Source: Flagellimonas_A sp039592695
GTDB lineage: Bacteria > Bacteroidota > Bacteroidia > Flavobacteriales > Flavobacteriaceae
Direction: 5' to 3'
DNA: 64,000 nucleotides
Assembly (NCBI RefSeq): GCF_039592695.1
Contig: NZ_JBBUTK010000003.1
Location: forward strand, 434,001-498,000
The notes beneath the pieces are model-generated. The model saw only the letters and a list, made by a program, of their open reading frames with translations, was not told the origin of the DNA and did no database searches. Position 1 is the stretch's first letter. The number at the start of each line of letters is the position of its first letter. Shown here piece after piece: positions 50,145 through 59,176 of the stretch. The position numbers were made by a program, and so were the translations under genes.

Positions 50145-51196
50145 TGGATTTGGTACAATTTGATGAAAAACTGTATTTCTACCTGCTGGGCATCATACCC
50201 GTGGTGATACTGCTTTTTTTGATGTTGCAGGTCTGGAAACGTAGCAAGCAACGGCAATTTGCCTCACAGCGGTTGTTGAAACGATTGGCCCCCGACAAAT
50301 CGGCCTTTAAGGGAACATTGAAACTCATCATTTTTCTTTTGGGAATCTCTTTTTTGGTTTTGGGGCTGGTGAATCCGAAAATCGGAACAAAGCTGGAGAC
50401 CGTCAAACGTGAAGGGGTCGATATCGTTTTTGCTGTAGATGTTTCTAAAAGTATGCTGGCAGAAGACATCGCGCCAAACCGATTGGAAAAAGCCAAACGC
50501 TTGGTCTCTGAAATCATCAATCAATTGGCCAGTGACAGAATTGGCATCATTGCTTACGCAGGTCAGGCGTATCCGCAATTGCCCATAACAACTGACTATG
50601 GTGCGGCCAAAATGTTCTTGCAGGCCATGAATACCGATATGCTTTCGTCACAGGGCACCGCCATCAATTCGGCCATTGATTTGGCGACCACATTTTACAA
50701 TGATGAAGAGCAGACCAATAGGGTGCTTTTTATCATTTCTGATGGGGAAGACCATTCAGGCGGCACAAGCCTTCAGGCTGTAGAAAATGCCCTAGAAAAC
50801 GGGATTCGGGTTTTCACGATCGGTGTGGGGAAAACCAAAGGGTCACCCATCCCCATCAAAAGAAATGGCGTTGTTGAAAGCTTGAAAAAAGACGCACAGG
50901 GTGAAGTGGTGATCTCTAGATTGAACGAACCGGTTTTGGCAGAATTGGCCGACATTGGCAACGGATTGTACATTAACGGCTCAAACACTGAAGAAGCGGT
51001 AGAAATCATAAAGGAACAGCTGAACCAAATGGATAAAAAAGAGTTTGAGGCCAAGCAATTTGCTGAATACAAAGACCAGTTTCAGTGGTTTCTGGGCATC
51101 GGGCTTTTCTTTTTATTTTTAGACATTTTCTTGTTGGATAAGAAGACGGCATGGTTGAAAAAGTTGAATCTTTTTAATGAAAATGACGATGAATAA
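50144..51196 (+). CDS. batB: BatB, VWA-domain membrane protein
   Basis: 350 aa. TM segments about 12-32 and 58-78, VWA domain (about 85-305) with MIDAS DVSKSMLAE (about 102-110) and DGEDHSGG, and a C-terminal TM (about 310-330). It is a paralogue of BatA with similar topology. It overlaps batC by 20 bp if the earliest batC start is used. Fifth gene in the operon. Confidence 0.93.
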   Translation: MDLVQFDEKLYFYLLGIIPVVILLFLMLQVWKRSKQRQFASQRLLKRLAPDKSAFKGTLKLIIFLLGISFLVLGLVNPKIGTKLETVKREGVDIVFAVDVSKSMLAEDIAPNRLEKAKRLVSEIINQLASDRIGIIAYAGQAYPQLPITTDYGAAKMFLQAMNTDMLSSQGTAINSAIDLATTFYNDEEQTNRVLFIISDGEDHSGGTSLQAVENALENGIRVFTIGVGKTKGSPIPIKRNGVVESLKKDAQGEVVISRLNEPVLAELADIGNGLYINGSNTEEAVEIIKEQLNQMDKKEFEAKQFAEYKDQFQWFLGIGLFFLFLDIFLLDKKTAWLKKLNLFNENDDE

Positions 51197-52070
51197 GATA
51201 GGATGGATTGTCTGCTTTTTTCTTCCCTATCTCGTATGGGCGCAAGAAGAAGACGGGGCACAAATCAAACAGGCGCAAAAAGCACTCACTGAATCAAAAA
51301 ACCTGACCTGGGAGGCCAACAAGGAACTTACCGAGAACGATTTTGTGGCCGCAGAGGGCGATTACCGCCGGGCCATATCAAAAAGCGACGAGAACGTTGC
51401 CGCCCCCTACAATTTGGGCAGGGCCTACTACAACCGTGAAAATTATGGCGAAGCCTTTGGAAGGTTCAAACAGGCTGGAGAGAAATCAGATGCCAAACCT
51501 GAAAAACACAAGGCATTTCACAATATGGGCAATGTGTACATGAAGACCAAAGAGTATGAAAAGGCCGTTGAGGCCTATAAACAGGCACTCAGAAACAACC
51601 CAAACGACGAAGAGACCCGTTATAATCTGGCACTCGCCAAAGAAATGCTGAAGAAACAGCAAGACCAGCAGCAGAACGACCAGAACCAAGACAACAAAGA
51701 CCAGCAAAACGAAGACCAAAAAGACCAACAACAGAACCAAGACCAGAACAACGAAGGCGAAAACGACAAAAAAGACGACGGCGAGCAGAAAGACGACCAA
51801 AACAAAGATGAGGGCGACCAAGGTGACCAAGGTCAGAACAAGCCTGAAGAAAATAAGGAAGGTGATGGGGAACAAAAGAAAGAACAAGAACAAAAACCCA
51901 ACGATGGCAACGAACCTGATCGTGAAAAAATGCCCCGGCCCAACCAGCTTTCAAAGCAGCAAATAGAAAATCTGTTGGAGGCCATGCAAAACGAAGAGAA
52001 AAAAGTACAGCAAAAAATCGATGCCAAAAAAGTCAAGGGCAAGAAAATCAGAAACGAAAAAGACTGGTAA
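51177..52070 (+). CDS. batC: BatC, TPR protein with a long acidic Gln/Asp/Lys-rich tail
   Basis: 297 aa, with possible starts at 51177, 51183 or 51189 (the last gives the shortest overlap with batB). Signal peptide (about 1-22). TPR repeats about 50-155 (FVAAEGDYRRAISKSDENVAAPYNLGRAYYNRENYGEAFGRF, EKAVEAYKQALRNNPNDEETRYNLALAKEML). Then a low-complexity region (about 158-260) dominated by Gln, Asp, Asn, Lys and Glu, and a helix at the end. It is a periplasmic protein-protein interaction partner of BatA/B. The low-complexity part leaves antisense frames open, which is a composition effect. Confidence 0.92.
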   Translation: MKMTMNKIGWIVCFFLPYLVWAQEEDGAQIKQAQKALTESKNLTWEANKELTENDFVAAEGDYRRAISKSDENVAAPYNLGRAYYNRENYGEAFGRFKQAGEKSDAKPEKHKAFHNMGNVYMKTKEYEKAVEAYKQALRNNPNDEETRYNLALAKEMLKKQQDQQQNDQNQDNKDQQNEDQKDQQQNQDQNNEGENDKKDDGEQKDDQNKDEGDQGDQGQNKPEENKEGDGEQKKEQEQKPNDGNEPDREKMPRPNQLSKQQIENLLEAMQNEEKKVQQKIDAKKVKGKKIRNEKDW

Positions 52071-53851
52071 TGTTGCACGCCTGGCGAACATATTTGTTGT
52101 TGCTTCCACTGTTTTTTATGACGGCTTCCATCGTTGCGCAAGATGATGAAATTACCTTCGGGGCCAAGTTGAGCAAAGATAGGCTCGGTGTCAACGAACG
52201 TCTTCGGGTCGAATTCACCATGAACAAAGACGGTGACAATTTCAATCCCCCAAATTTTGAAGGTTTTAAGGTGGTCATGGGGCCTTCACAATCCATCAGT
52301 TCGTCATGGATCAATGGCAAACGATCCTTTTCAAAATCGTATTCCTATATTCTGGTGCCCACTGCCCAAGGCAGCTTCAAAATTGGCCAAGCTACCATCG
52401 AAATCGATGGAAAGACCTATAAAACATTGCCCCAGAGCGTAACGGTTACAACTGCTGTTGACAACCCCAATGCGCCAAGAACCGCCGATGATGTGGCCGA
52501 CGAAAATCTGCACCTTGTGGCAGAGGTGTCAAAGGTAAGTCCGTATTTGAACGAAGCGGTCACCGTGGTCTATAAACTGTATGTGAGCCCCTCAATAAGC
52601 GTGACGAATTATCGGCCTTTGGACAATCCGAAATACAACAATTTTTGGAGCCAAGACATCCCCGTGACCAAGTACAACACACAGAATAGTACGTATCAGG
52701 GCAAACCTTATCGCAGCGTAATTTTGAAACGTGTGGTGTTGTATCCTCAGAAATCAGGGAAATTGGCCATCGAGCCCCTTTCATTGGAAATTTTTGTGGA
52801 TGTGCCCACGAACCGCAGGGATTTTTTCGGGGGAAGAATTTACAAACAGGCCAGCAAAACGGTCTCTGCCGGAAGAAGGACGCTGAACGTGAAACCATTG
52901 CCCGTAGATGGAAAGCCTGCAAATTTCAGTGGTGCCGTTGGTGATTTCGATTTTAAGGTATCGACCAGCAAAACCTCGCTCAATGCTTCCGAATCATTAC
53001 AAGCCACCGTTGAGGTAGCCGGAAAGGGAAATCTAAAACTGTTTCAACTTCCCGAGCCTGAACTGCCCAGTGCATTGGAGGTCTATGAGCCTGAATTTGA
53101 GGAAAAAGTGCGCACAACACTTTCAGGAATGGAGGGAAAAGTGGCGAACAACTACACCATCGTACCTGCTTTTCGGGGCAAGTACCCGATACCGGGCATT
53201 TCGTTCAGCTATTTCAATCCGAAGACCGGAAAATACAATACGCTGAATTCCGGTGAAATTACCATCAATGTGAAGGAAGGCCCGACAGACAATGCCACTT
53301 CATCCACAGGTACAGTTACCAATAATTCAAAATTTGTGGTGCCTACCACCGAGCAATTTCATTTTCTCAAGCTCAAGCCCAATCTCACCACAATCAGCAA
53401 TAATTATTTCTTTGGGTCCAGACGTTTTTATCTTTCGCTATTATTGCCCTTGGCATTGATTCCTCTGGTCATTCTACTTTTCAAGAGAAGAAAGGAACGA
53501 GAACAAGATGTAGAAGGCAATAAAGTGAGAAGGGCGAACAGGCTGGCCAGAAAATATCTTTCAACGGCCAAAAAAGAATTGGGCCACAAAGAAAACTTTT
53601 ATGTTGCCTTGGAACGGGCATTGCACAACTATTTAAAGGCCAAGTTAAAAATTGAGACCTCTGAGTTCAGCAAAGAGAAAATCGCATCATTGCTCAAAGA
53701 ACGAAAAGTGGATGATGATACCATCAATGGTTTCATTGAACTGCTGAAAAATTGTGAAATGGCGAGGTACAGTCCGTTTTCTAATGTACAGATGCAAAAT
53801 GACTATGACAAAGCGAGCGATATCATAAACCGAATTGACAAACAGGTATGA
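52070..53851 (+). CDS. batD: BatD, large periplasmic protein with C-terminal TM
   Basis: 593 aa. Signal peptide (about 1-25); the BatD domain covers the body (FGAKLSKDRLGVNERLRVEFTMNKDGDNFNPPNFEGFKVVMGPSQSISSSWINGK, about 28-84) with immunoglobulin-like segments, and a TM helix near 450-470 precedes a cytoplasmic tail. It is part of the Bat complex; exact molecular function unknown. It starts one base before the batC stop ends (TAATG) and its stop overlaps batE by 4 bp. Confidence 0.93.
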   Translation: MLHAWRTYLLLLPLFFMTASIVAQDDEITFGAKLSKDRLGVNERLRVEFTMNKDGDNFNPPNFEGFKVVMGPSQSISSSWINGKRSFSKSYSYILVPTAQGSFKIGQATIEIDGKTYKTLPQSVTVTTAVDNPNAPRTADDVADENLHLVAEVSKVSPYLNEAVTVVYKLYVSPSISVTNYRPLDNPKYNNFWSQDIPVTKYNTQNSTYQGKPYRSVILKRVVLYPQKSGKLAIEPLSLEIFVDVPTNRRDFFGGRIYKQASKTVSAGRRTLNVKPLPVDGKPANFSGAVGDFDFKVSTSKTSLNASESLQATVEVAGKGNLKLFQLPEPELPSALEVYEPEFEEKVRTTLSGMEGKVANNYTIVPAFRGKYPIPGISFSYFNPKTGKYNTLNSGEITINVKEGPTDNATSSTGTVTNNSKFVVPTTEQFHFLKLKPNLTTISNNYFFGSRRFYLSLLLPLALIPLVILLFKRRKEREQDVEGNKVRRANRLARKYLSTAKKELGHKENFYVALERALHNYLKAKLKIETSEFSKEKIASLLKERKVDDDTINGFIELLKNCEMARYSPFSNVQMQNDYDKASDIINRIDKQV

Positions 53852-54615
53852 GTAAGAAGCGCATATCCATAGTATTGGTCGTCGTATTTGCCCCGATACT
53901 TCTTTTTGCACAGAACGAGGTGCTTTTCAGCAAGGCCACTGATGCCTATAACGAGGGAAAGTATGTTGAGGCCATTGAGAGCTATCAAAAGATATTGCGA
54001 AACGGCGAGCATTCGGCTGCATTGTACTTCAATTTGGGCAATGCCCACTATAAATTGAACCAAATAGGACCGAGCATCTACTACTATGAAAAAGCACTGT
54101 TGCTCGACCCAAATGACGCTGAAATCAAGAACAATCTGGGTTTTGCCAAAAATATGCGGCTGGATGCCATTGAGCAAATGCCGAAAACCGTGATGCAGAA
54201 ATTGTACGACAACACCGCGGCGGTATTGTCTTTTGATGGTTGGGCAACAACGGCCATCGTCTTTGTCATTTTATTCGTTGCACTATATCTGGCCTATTAT
54301 CTCTTTCGCTACTCAAACTACAAACGTATTGCTTTCATTTCAAGCATGACTGGCTTGGCGCTGGCGATTGTCGCCTTGACTTTTGCCTACTTACAGTTTC
54401 AAAAGTTTAAAAATGACAACCCGGCCATTATCTTTTCAAAAGAGGTCAGGGTCTTAGCCGAACCCAACAAGAGAAGCCAAGAAGTGTTCACGCTTCATGA
54501 AGGCACCAAGGTCAACATTCAAGATACGCTCGAAGACTGGCAAAAAATCAAGATTGCCGATGGCCAAACGGGTTGGCTTACTTCAGAAAACCTTAAGCAG
54601 TTGAAGGATTTTTAA
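53848..54615 (+). CDS. batE: BatE, TPR and SH3-domain membrane protein
   Basis: 255 aa. Signal peptide (about 1-20), TPR motifs about 25-125 (KATDAYNEGKYVEAIESYQKILRNGEHSAALYFNLGNAHYKLNQIGPSIYYYEKALLLDPNDAEIKNNLG), two TM segments (about 130-155 and 165-185), and a bacterial SH3 domain (about 195-250, with LAEPNKRSQEVFTLHEGTKVNIQDTLEDWQKIKIADGQTGW). It is the last canonical Bat gene, coupled by ATGA to batD. Probably anchors the complex at the inner membrane and cell wall. Confidence 0.92.
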   Translation: MSKKRISIVLVVVFAPILLFAQNEVLFSKATDAYNEGKYVEAIESYQKILRNGEHSAALYFNLGNAHYKLNQIGPSIYYYEKALLLDPNDAEIKNNLGFAKNMRLDAIEQMPKTVMQKLYDNTAAVLSFDGWATTAIVFVILFVALYLAYYLFRYSNYKRIAFISSMTGLALAIVALTFAYLQFQKFKNDNPAIIFSKEVRVLAEPNKRSQEVFTLHEGTKVNIQDTLEDWQKIKIADGQTGWLTSENLKQLKDF

Positions 54616-54631
54616 AAAGATTTAACACCCT

Positions 54632-54970
54632 TTGCAAGCATTACTGTTATTTTTGTTAAAAATTGAGTTGTTGAGGGCACTTACTTTTCATATTGTCATT
54701 GTGTTATTAACCTGCTCGGTCTTGGCACCCTCGTTTGTTTCGTTGTTTGATTCAAATGTTGAAACGGCATGGGTGATGGATTCAAGCGACGAAGAAAAGA
54801 ACAAGAAAGAAGCTGAACCTGATACAGAAAAAAAAGAACTCTTTATAGAAAATGCTTTGGGCACACGAACTGTCTTTTATTCCAGCGAATTTCCCATTCA
54901 CAACTTTTATCTTTTCAAGAATTCTGAAAGTAATGTAGCCCTATTGCTACGACCGCCCGAAACAATTTGA
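54632..54970 (+). CDS. Small membrane-anchored acidic protein (no ATG start)
   Basis: At most 112 aa. No ATG precedes the hydrophobic segment; TTG codons at 54632 or further in are the only start options in frame. A hydrophobic segment (RALTFHIVIVLLTCSVLAPSFVSLF) is followed by an acidic stretch with EEKNKKEAEPDTEKKELF. It lies 17 bp after batE and 78 bp before the SulP gene. Family unknown; it may be a small exported protein expressed with either neighbour. Start and even gene status are uncertain. Confidence 0.5.
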   Translation: MQALLLFLLKIELLRALTFHIVIVLLTCSVLAPSFVSLFDSNVETAWVMDSSDEEKNKKEAEPDTEKKELFIENALGTRTVFYSSEFPIHNFYLFKNSESNVALLLRPPETI

Positions 54971-55048
54971 ATTGCCTTTTGCTCTTAATCTTTTTTCCAA
55001 CCGCTTTGATAAAGGTCACACGACCAAGAAAAGTTAAACTTTAGTATT

Positions 55049-56632
55049 ATGTTCAAACATTTAAAAAAAGACTTACCTGCAAGTATAGTCGTATTTTTTG
55101 TTGCAATTCCATTATGTTTGGGAATTGCCCTTGCCAGTGGTGCACCATTATTTTCCGGACTGATTGCCGGAATTGTCGGTGGAATCGTTGTCGGCGCATT
55201 GAGTGGTTCCGAGATTGGCGTCAGTGGCCCAGCGGCAGGTTTGGCTGCCATAGTACTCGCGGCTATTTCTACACTCGGTGGCTTTGAAAACTTTTTAGTC
55301 GCCGTAGTACTTGGTGGAGCAATCCAAATTTTATTCGGCGTACTTAGGGCCGGTATCATCGGATATTATTTTCCATCATCGGTCATCAAGGGCATGTTGA
55401 CGGGTATCGGTATCATCATCATCTTAAAGCAGATTCCACATTTTTTTGGTTACGATGCCGACCCTGAAGGTGATTTTGCCTTTTTTCAAGTGGATGGTGA
55501 AAATACGTTTTCTGAAATTATCAACGCCGTGAACTTTATCAGTCCAGGGGCAACGGTAATCGCACTAATTGCACTTGGTATTTTGATTCTTTGGGAAAAG
55601 GTTTTGAAGAAAAAAGCTAAGATTTTTGAATTGGTACAAGGTCCTTTGGTAGCGGTAGTCGTCGGTATCATTTTTTATTTGGTTACCAAAGGCAGCGATA
55701 CCATTGGCATATCACCCGAACATTTGGTGAGCGTTCCCGTCCCGGAAGATGCCGCTTCTTTCTTTGGACAGTTCAGCAGCCCCAATTTTGCTGTGATTGG
55801 TAAACCACAAATATGGGTGACGGCCTTTACCATTGCCTTGGTGGCCAGTTTGGAAACCTTGCTATGTGTTGAGGCTACAGACAAATTAGATCCTGAAAAA
55901 AGGGTGACTCCTACCAATAGGGAGTTGTTGGCACAAGGTGCCGGAAACATGATTTCAGGATTTATTGGAGGCCTGCCCATTACCCAGGTCATTGTGAGAA
56001 GTTCAGCCAACATCCAATCTGGGGGGAAAACCAAAGCATCTGCGATCATACATGGTTTTTTCCTTTTGATATCCGTGATTTTAATTCCAACAGTGTTAAA
56101 CATGATTCCGCTTTCTGTTTTGGCTGCAATTTTGTTCTTGGTAGGTTACAAATTGGCGAAACCAGCACTATTTAAAACAATGTTCAATTTGGGTTGGAAG
56201 CAATTCGTACCTTTTATGGTAACCGTGGTCGGTATCATTTTCACTGATTTATTGATTGGTATTGGTCTGGGGCTTGCAGTGGGTATTGTGGTCATATTGA
56301 TCAAGAGCTATCAAAACTCTCATTTCCTTCATATTGAAGAGAATCACGTAGGTGATAAAGACCTGATCAAGATGACGCTCGCCGAAGAAGTCACCTTTTT
56401 TAACAAAGGGGCCATTTTAAAAGAATTGGACAGTATTCCTGAAGGTTCTTTTTTAGAGTTGGATGTAAGAAAAACACGCTATCTAGATAACGACATCATT
56501 GAGATTTTAGAAGATTTCTCAACCAAAGCAAAAAATAGAAATATCAACATTAAATTGGTTTCTGATAGGGGTACAGTTGAAAATCCTGAGAGTTATATTG
56601 AATTTTTCAAACTAAGACCTAAAACCGCATAA
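55049..56632 (+). CDS. SulP/SLC26-family transporter, probable bicarbonate transporter
   Basis: 527 aa. Membrane part (about 10-425) begins MFKHLKKDLPASIVVFFVAIPLCLGIALASGAPLFSGLIAGIVGGIVVGALSGSEIGVSGPAAGLA, followed by a short STAS domain (about 435-520, with LDVRKTRYLDNDIIEIL). It is in line, 10 bp before, with a beta carbonic anhydrase gene, which makes a bicarbonate or DAB-like carbon role likely (inference); sulfate remains possible. A second, unpaired SulP gene is at 19966-21546. Confidence 0.91.
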   Translation: MFKHLKKDLPASIVVFFVAIPLCLGIALASGAPLFSGLIAGIVGGIVVGALSGSEIGVSGPAAGLAAIVLAAISTLGGFENFLVAVVLGGAIQILFGVLRAGIIGYYFPSSVIKGMLTGIGIIIILKQIPHFFGYDADPEGDFAFFQVDGENTFSEIINAVNFISPGATVIALIALGILILWEKVLKKKAKIFELVQGPLVAVVVGIIFYLVTKGSDTIGISPEHLVSVPVPEDAASFFGQFSSPNFAVIGKPQIWVTAFTIALVASLETLLCVEATDKLDPEKRVTPTNRELLAQGAGNMISGFIGGLPITQVIVRSSANIQSGGKTKASAIIHGFFLLISVILIPTVLNMIPLSVLAAILFLVGYKLAKPALFKTMFNLGWKQFVPFMVTVVGIIFTDLLIGIGLGLAVGIVVILIKSYQNSHFLHIEENHVGDKDLIKMTLAEEVTFFNKGAILKELDSIPEGSFLELDVRKTRYLDNDIIEILEDFSTKAKNRNINIKLVSDRGTVENPESYIEFFKLRPKTA

Positions 56633-56642
56633 AAAATATAAA

Positions 56643-57269
56643 ATGATAACACAGACGAAAGAAACGCAGGCCGCCCTTGATTCACAAGGTGCCATTGTTT
56701 TGTTGAAAGAAGGCAATGCACGGTTTGTCGAAAAGAAAATGGAAAACCGCGATTTGTTACAGCAGGTTCGCCAGACCGCAACAGGGCAATATCCTTTTGC
56801 TACCATTTTGAGCTGTATCGATTCCCGGGTATCTGCTGAACTGGTTTTTGACCAAGGTGTCGGCGATATTTTCAGTGCCCGAGTTGCTGGCAATATTGTC
56901 AACGAAGATATTCTCGGAAGTATGGAATTTGCCTGTAAATTGGCAGGCACAAAGGTTATCGTTGTATTGGGGCATACCGCCTGCGGTGCGGTCAAGGGCG
57001 CTTGTGACGATGCCAAATTGGGTAATCTCACCATTCTTTTGCACAAAATAAAGGCGGCAGTAAGAGCTGTCACCCAACCCCAAGACGAAGGCCAAAGAAA
57101 TTCAAAGAACTTAGAATTCGTCAACGAAGTGGCCAAGAAAAATGTTCAATTGACCATTGATGACATTCGAAGCTTGAGTCCTGTTCTAAAAGAAATGGAA
57201 GACAATGGAGAAATCGCCATCGTAGGTGCCATGTACGACATTTCAGATGGTAGGGTGCATTTTATGTAG
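56643..57269 (+). CDS. Beta-class carbonic anhydrase
   Basis: 208 aa. The zinc ligands are Cys58 (SCIDSR), His111 and Cys114 (GHTACGA), with the Asp60-Arg62 dyad; these are the plant-type beta-CA residues. It interconverts CO2 and bicarbonate in the cytoplasm. No signal peptide is seen (relatives may be periplasmic). In operon with the SulP transporter, 10 bp spacing; a terminator follows. Confidence 0.94.
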   Translation: MITQTKETQAALDSQGAIVLLKEGNARFVEKKMENRDLLQQVRQTATGQYPFATILSCIDSRVSAELVFDQGVGDIFSARVAGNIVNEDILGSMEFACKLAGTKVIVVLGHTACGAVKGACDDAKLGNLTILLHKIKAAVRAVTQPQDEGQRNSKNLEFVNEVAKKNVQLTIDDIRSLSPVLKEMEDNGEIAIVGAMYDISDGRVHFM

Positions 57270-57295
57270 TCATTCGAAGTAAGATTTGTAGCATA

Positions 57296-57328
57296 AAAAG
57301 CCAATGTTAAAACTGCATTGGCTTTTTT
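57296..57328 (+). terminator. Rho-independent terminator after carbonic anhydrase
   Basis: AAAAGCCAATG and CATTGGCTTTT are paired around a nine-base loop, followed by T residues. The next 92 bp up to the ceramidase-like gene show no clear structure. Confidence 0.8.
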
Positions 57329-57423
57329 CGTCCTCACTATTTTGATGGATACCTTTACGCAAATAACCTTGGGGCAAGCCCAAGAGATATAAAAAGAAAT
57401 CCTTATCATAAATTTCGACACAA

Positions 57424-58158
57424 GTGTCGGAGTATTTTAAATCTCAACTATTGAGTAAAAAAGTAAAATTTTTGGCACTTTCAGAATTTCCAAATGACTC
57501 AGGGCCCATTTACCTAGAAACTGTTGAGGGCCGTTTTCCCGTTGAACCATGGAACACCTACAGCAACCTCATTTTTGTGGCCATTCTTGTTTATTGGGGC
57601 TTGAAAGTCTATAAAAATCCGAAACAATATCAGTTTTTGGCTTGGGTCTTTCCTATCATAGCCATCAGTTATGTAGGCGGAACCATATACCATGCCACTC
57701 GAAGTGCAGAACTCTGGTTGTTGTTAGATTGGGTACCCATCATGGTGCTCTGCATCGCTTTGATCATCTATTTTATATTCAAGATTGTGGACCAATGGTG
57801 GCAACGTTTGCTTTTTATGGTCTTGCTTTTCGGAGCTTCTTTTTTACTTCGGATATTGCCCTTGCCAAACCAGCTTCGTATTTCATTGGGCTACGTGATT
57901 ACAGCGATGACGATTTTACTGCCCATCGTCTGGTATTTGGCCAAAACCCATTGGAAAAATGTAGGGCCAGTGCTCATTGCCTTTGCCATTTTTGCATTGG
58001 CAGTATATTTTAGAAGCATCGACAGACAAGAGATTTTGCCCATGGGCACCCATTGGCTCTGGCATTTTTTGGGTGGTATTTCCGTACATTTTTTGATTGC
58101 CTACATTTATAGGGACAATTCACTAAATTTGTCCGCTCGCAACGAAAGCCGGCCATGA
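57424..58158 (+). CDS. Ceramidase/CREST-family membrane protein with GTG start
   Basis: 244 aa from a GTG; no ATG is in frame before the first conserved segment. Seven predicted membrane helices. PVEPWNTYSNLIFVAILVYWGLKVY (about 38-62) is the E-P-x-N-T-x-S-N motif of the alkaline ceramidase/CREST superfamily, with later GGTIYHATRS (about 85-94), LLLDWVPI and GTHWLWHFLGGISVHFLIAY (about 210-229), giving the His, Asp and Ser residues expected for the zinc site. It may hydrolyse ceramide-like or other amide lipids; Bacteroidota make sphingolipids. The stop overlaps the pheS start by 4 bp. Confidence 0.85.
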   Translation: MSEYFKSQLLSKKVKFLALSEFPNDSGPIYLETVEGRFPVEPWNTYSNLIFVAILVYWGLKVYKNPKQYQFLAWVFPIIAISYVGGTIYHATRSAELWLLLDWVPIMVLCIALIIYFIFKIVDQWWQRLLFMVLLFGASFLLRILPLPNQLRISLGYVITAMTILLPIVWYLAKTHWKNVGPVLIAFAIFALAVYFRSIDRQEILPMGTHWLWHFLGGISVHFLIAYIYRDNSLNLSARNESRP

Positions 58159-59174
58159 TCGATACCATCAAAGAACATATAGAGAACGTTGAAAACTTCA
58201 ATGCGACCTCTAAAGACGAAATAGAGGCGTTCCGCATCAAATATCTGGGCAAAAAGGGGCTTTTGAACGAATTCTTTGCCGAGTTCAAAAATGTGCCCAA
58301 TGACCAGAAAAAATTATTTGGTCAGACCATCAATCAATTGAAAACGGCAGCAACCGAAAAAGTCAACGGCTTAAAGGCAGCTTTGGAACACCAAACTGAA
58401 ACCGCAGGAAAATATGGTGACCTCACCCGCCCCGGCAAACCTATAGAGATTGGTTCAAGACATCCCATATCCATAGTCAAAAATCAAATCATCGATATTT
58501 TTTCTCGAATTGGTTTCAATGTTTCTGAAGGACCTGAAATTGAAGATGATTGGCACAATTTCACTGCATTGAACCTACCAGAGTACCACCCGGCTAGAGA
58601 CATGCAGGATACTTTTTTCATTCAGACCGACCCTGATATTCTACTGCGTACGCACACCTCAACGGTTCAAGTACGCTATATGGAAAACAACAAACCGCCC
58701 ATACGAACCATCTCCCCAGGGCGTGTCTACCGCAACGAGGTGATTTCGGCACGTTCGCACTGCTTTTTTCATCAAGTCGAAGGATTGTATGTGGACAAAG
58801 ATGTTTCTTTCGCCGATTTGAAACAAACCCTACAATATTTCACCACCGAAATGTTCGGGAAGTCAAAAATCAGGCTGCGCCCTTCCTATTTTCCATTTAC
58901 CGAGCCCAGTGCCGAAGTTGATGTGTATTGGGGGCTTGAAAATGAGATTGATTATCGCATGACGAAAGGTACGGGCTGGTTAGAGATTATGGGGTGCGGC
59001 ATGGTCGATCCCAATGTTCTGAAAAATTGTGGCATTGACCCTGAAGTGTATTCAGGTTTTGCCTTTGGTATGGGCATTGACCGTGTAGCCCTACTGTTGC
59101 ACCAAATACCCGATATTCGTTTGTTGAGTGAAAATGATGTACGGTTTTTGAAACAGTTTAAATCAAGTCTCTAA
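58155..59174 (+). CDS. pheS: Phenylalanyl-tRNA synthetase alpha subunit
   Basis: 339 aa class II synthetase subunit. The N-terminal coiled coil (about 1-85) is followed by the catalytic core with motif 2 (RTISPGRVYRNEVISARSHCFFHQVEGLYVD, about 186-216) and motif 3 (GFAFGMGIDRVALLLHQIPDIR, about 298-319). FEG/AHHPQ-like lip residues (SRHPISI, about 101-107) also fit. It works with PheT, encoded elsewhere. It is overlapped by the ceramidase-like gene by 4 bp, so a cotranscript is likely. Confidence 0.95.
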   Translation: MIDTIKEHIENVENFNATSKDEIEAFRIKYLGKKGLLNEFFAEFKNVPNDQKKLFGQTINQLKTAATEKVNGLKAALEHQTETAGKYGDLTRPGKPIEIGSRHPISIVKNQIIDIFSRIGFNVSEGPEIEDDWHNFTALNLPEYHPARDMQDTFFIQTDPDILLRTHTSTVQVRYMENNKPPIRTISPGRVYRNEVISARSHCFFHQVEGLYVDKDVSFADLKQTLQYFTTEMFGKSKIRLRPSYFPFTEPSAEVDVYWGLENEIDYRMTKGTGWLEIMGCGMVDPNVLKNCGIDPEVYSGFAFGMGIDRVALLLHQIPDIRLLSENDVRFLKQFKSSL

Positions 59175-59176
59175 CT

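Noticed and set aside
51486..51954. Leu/Val/Phe-rich antisense frames over batC
   Set aside because: Composition shadow of the Gln/Asp/Lys-rich tail of BatC.
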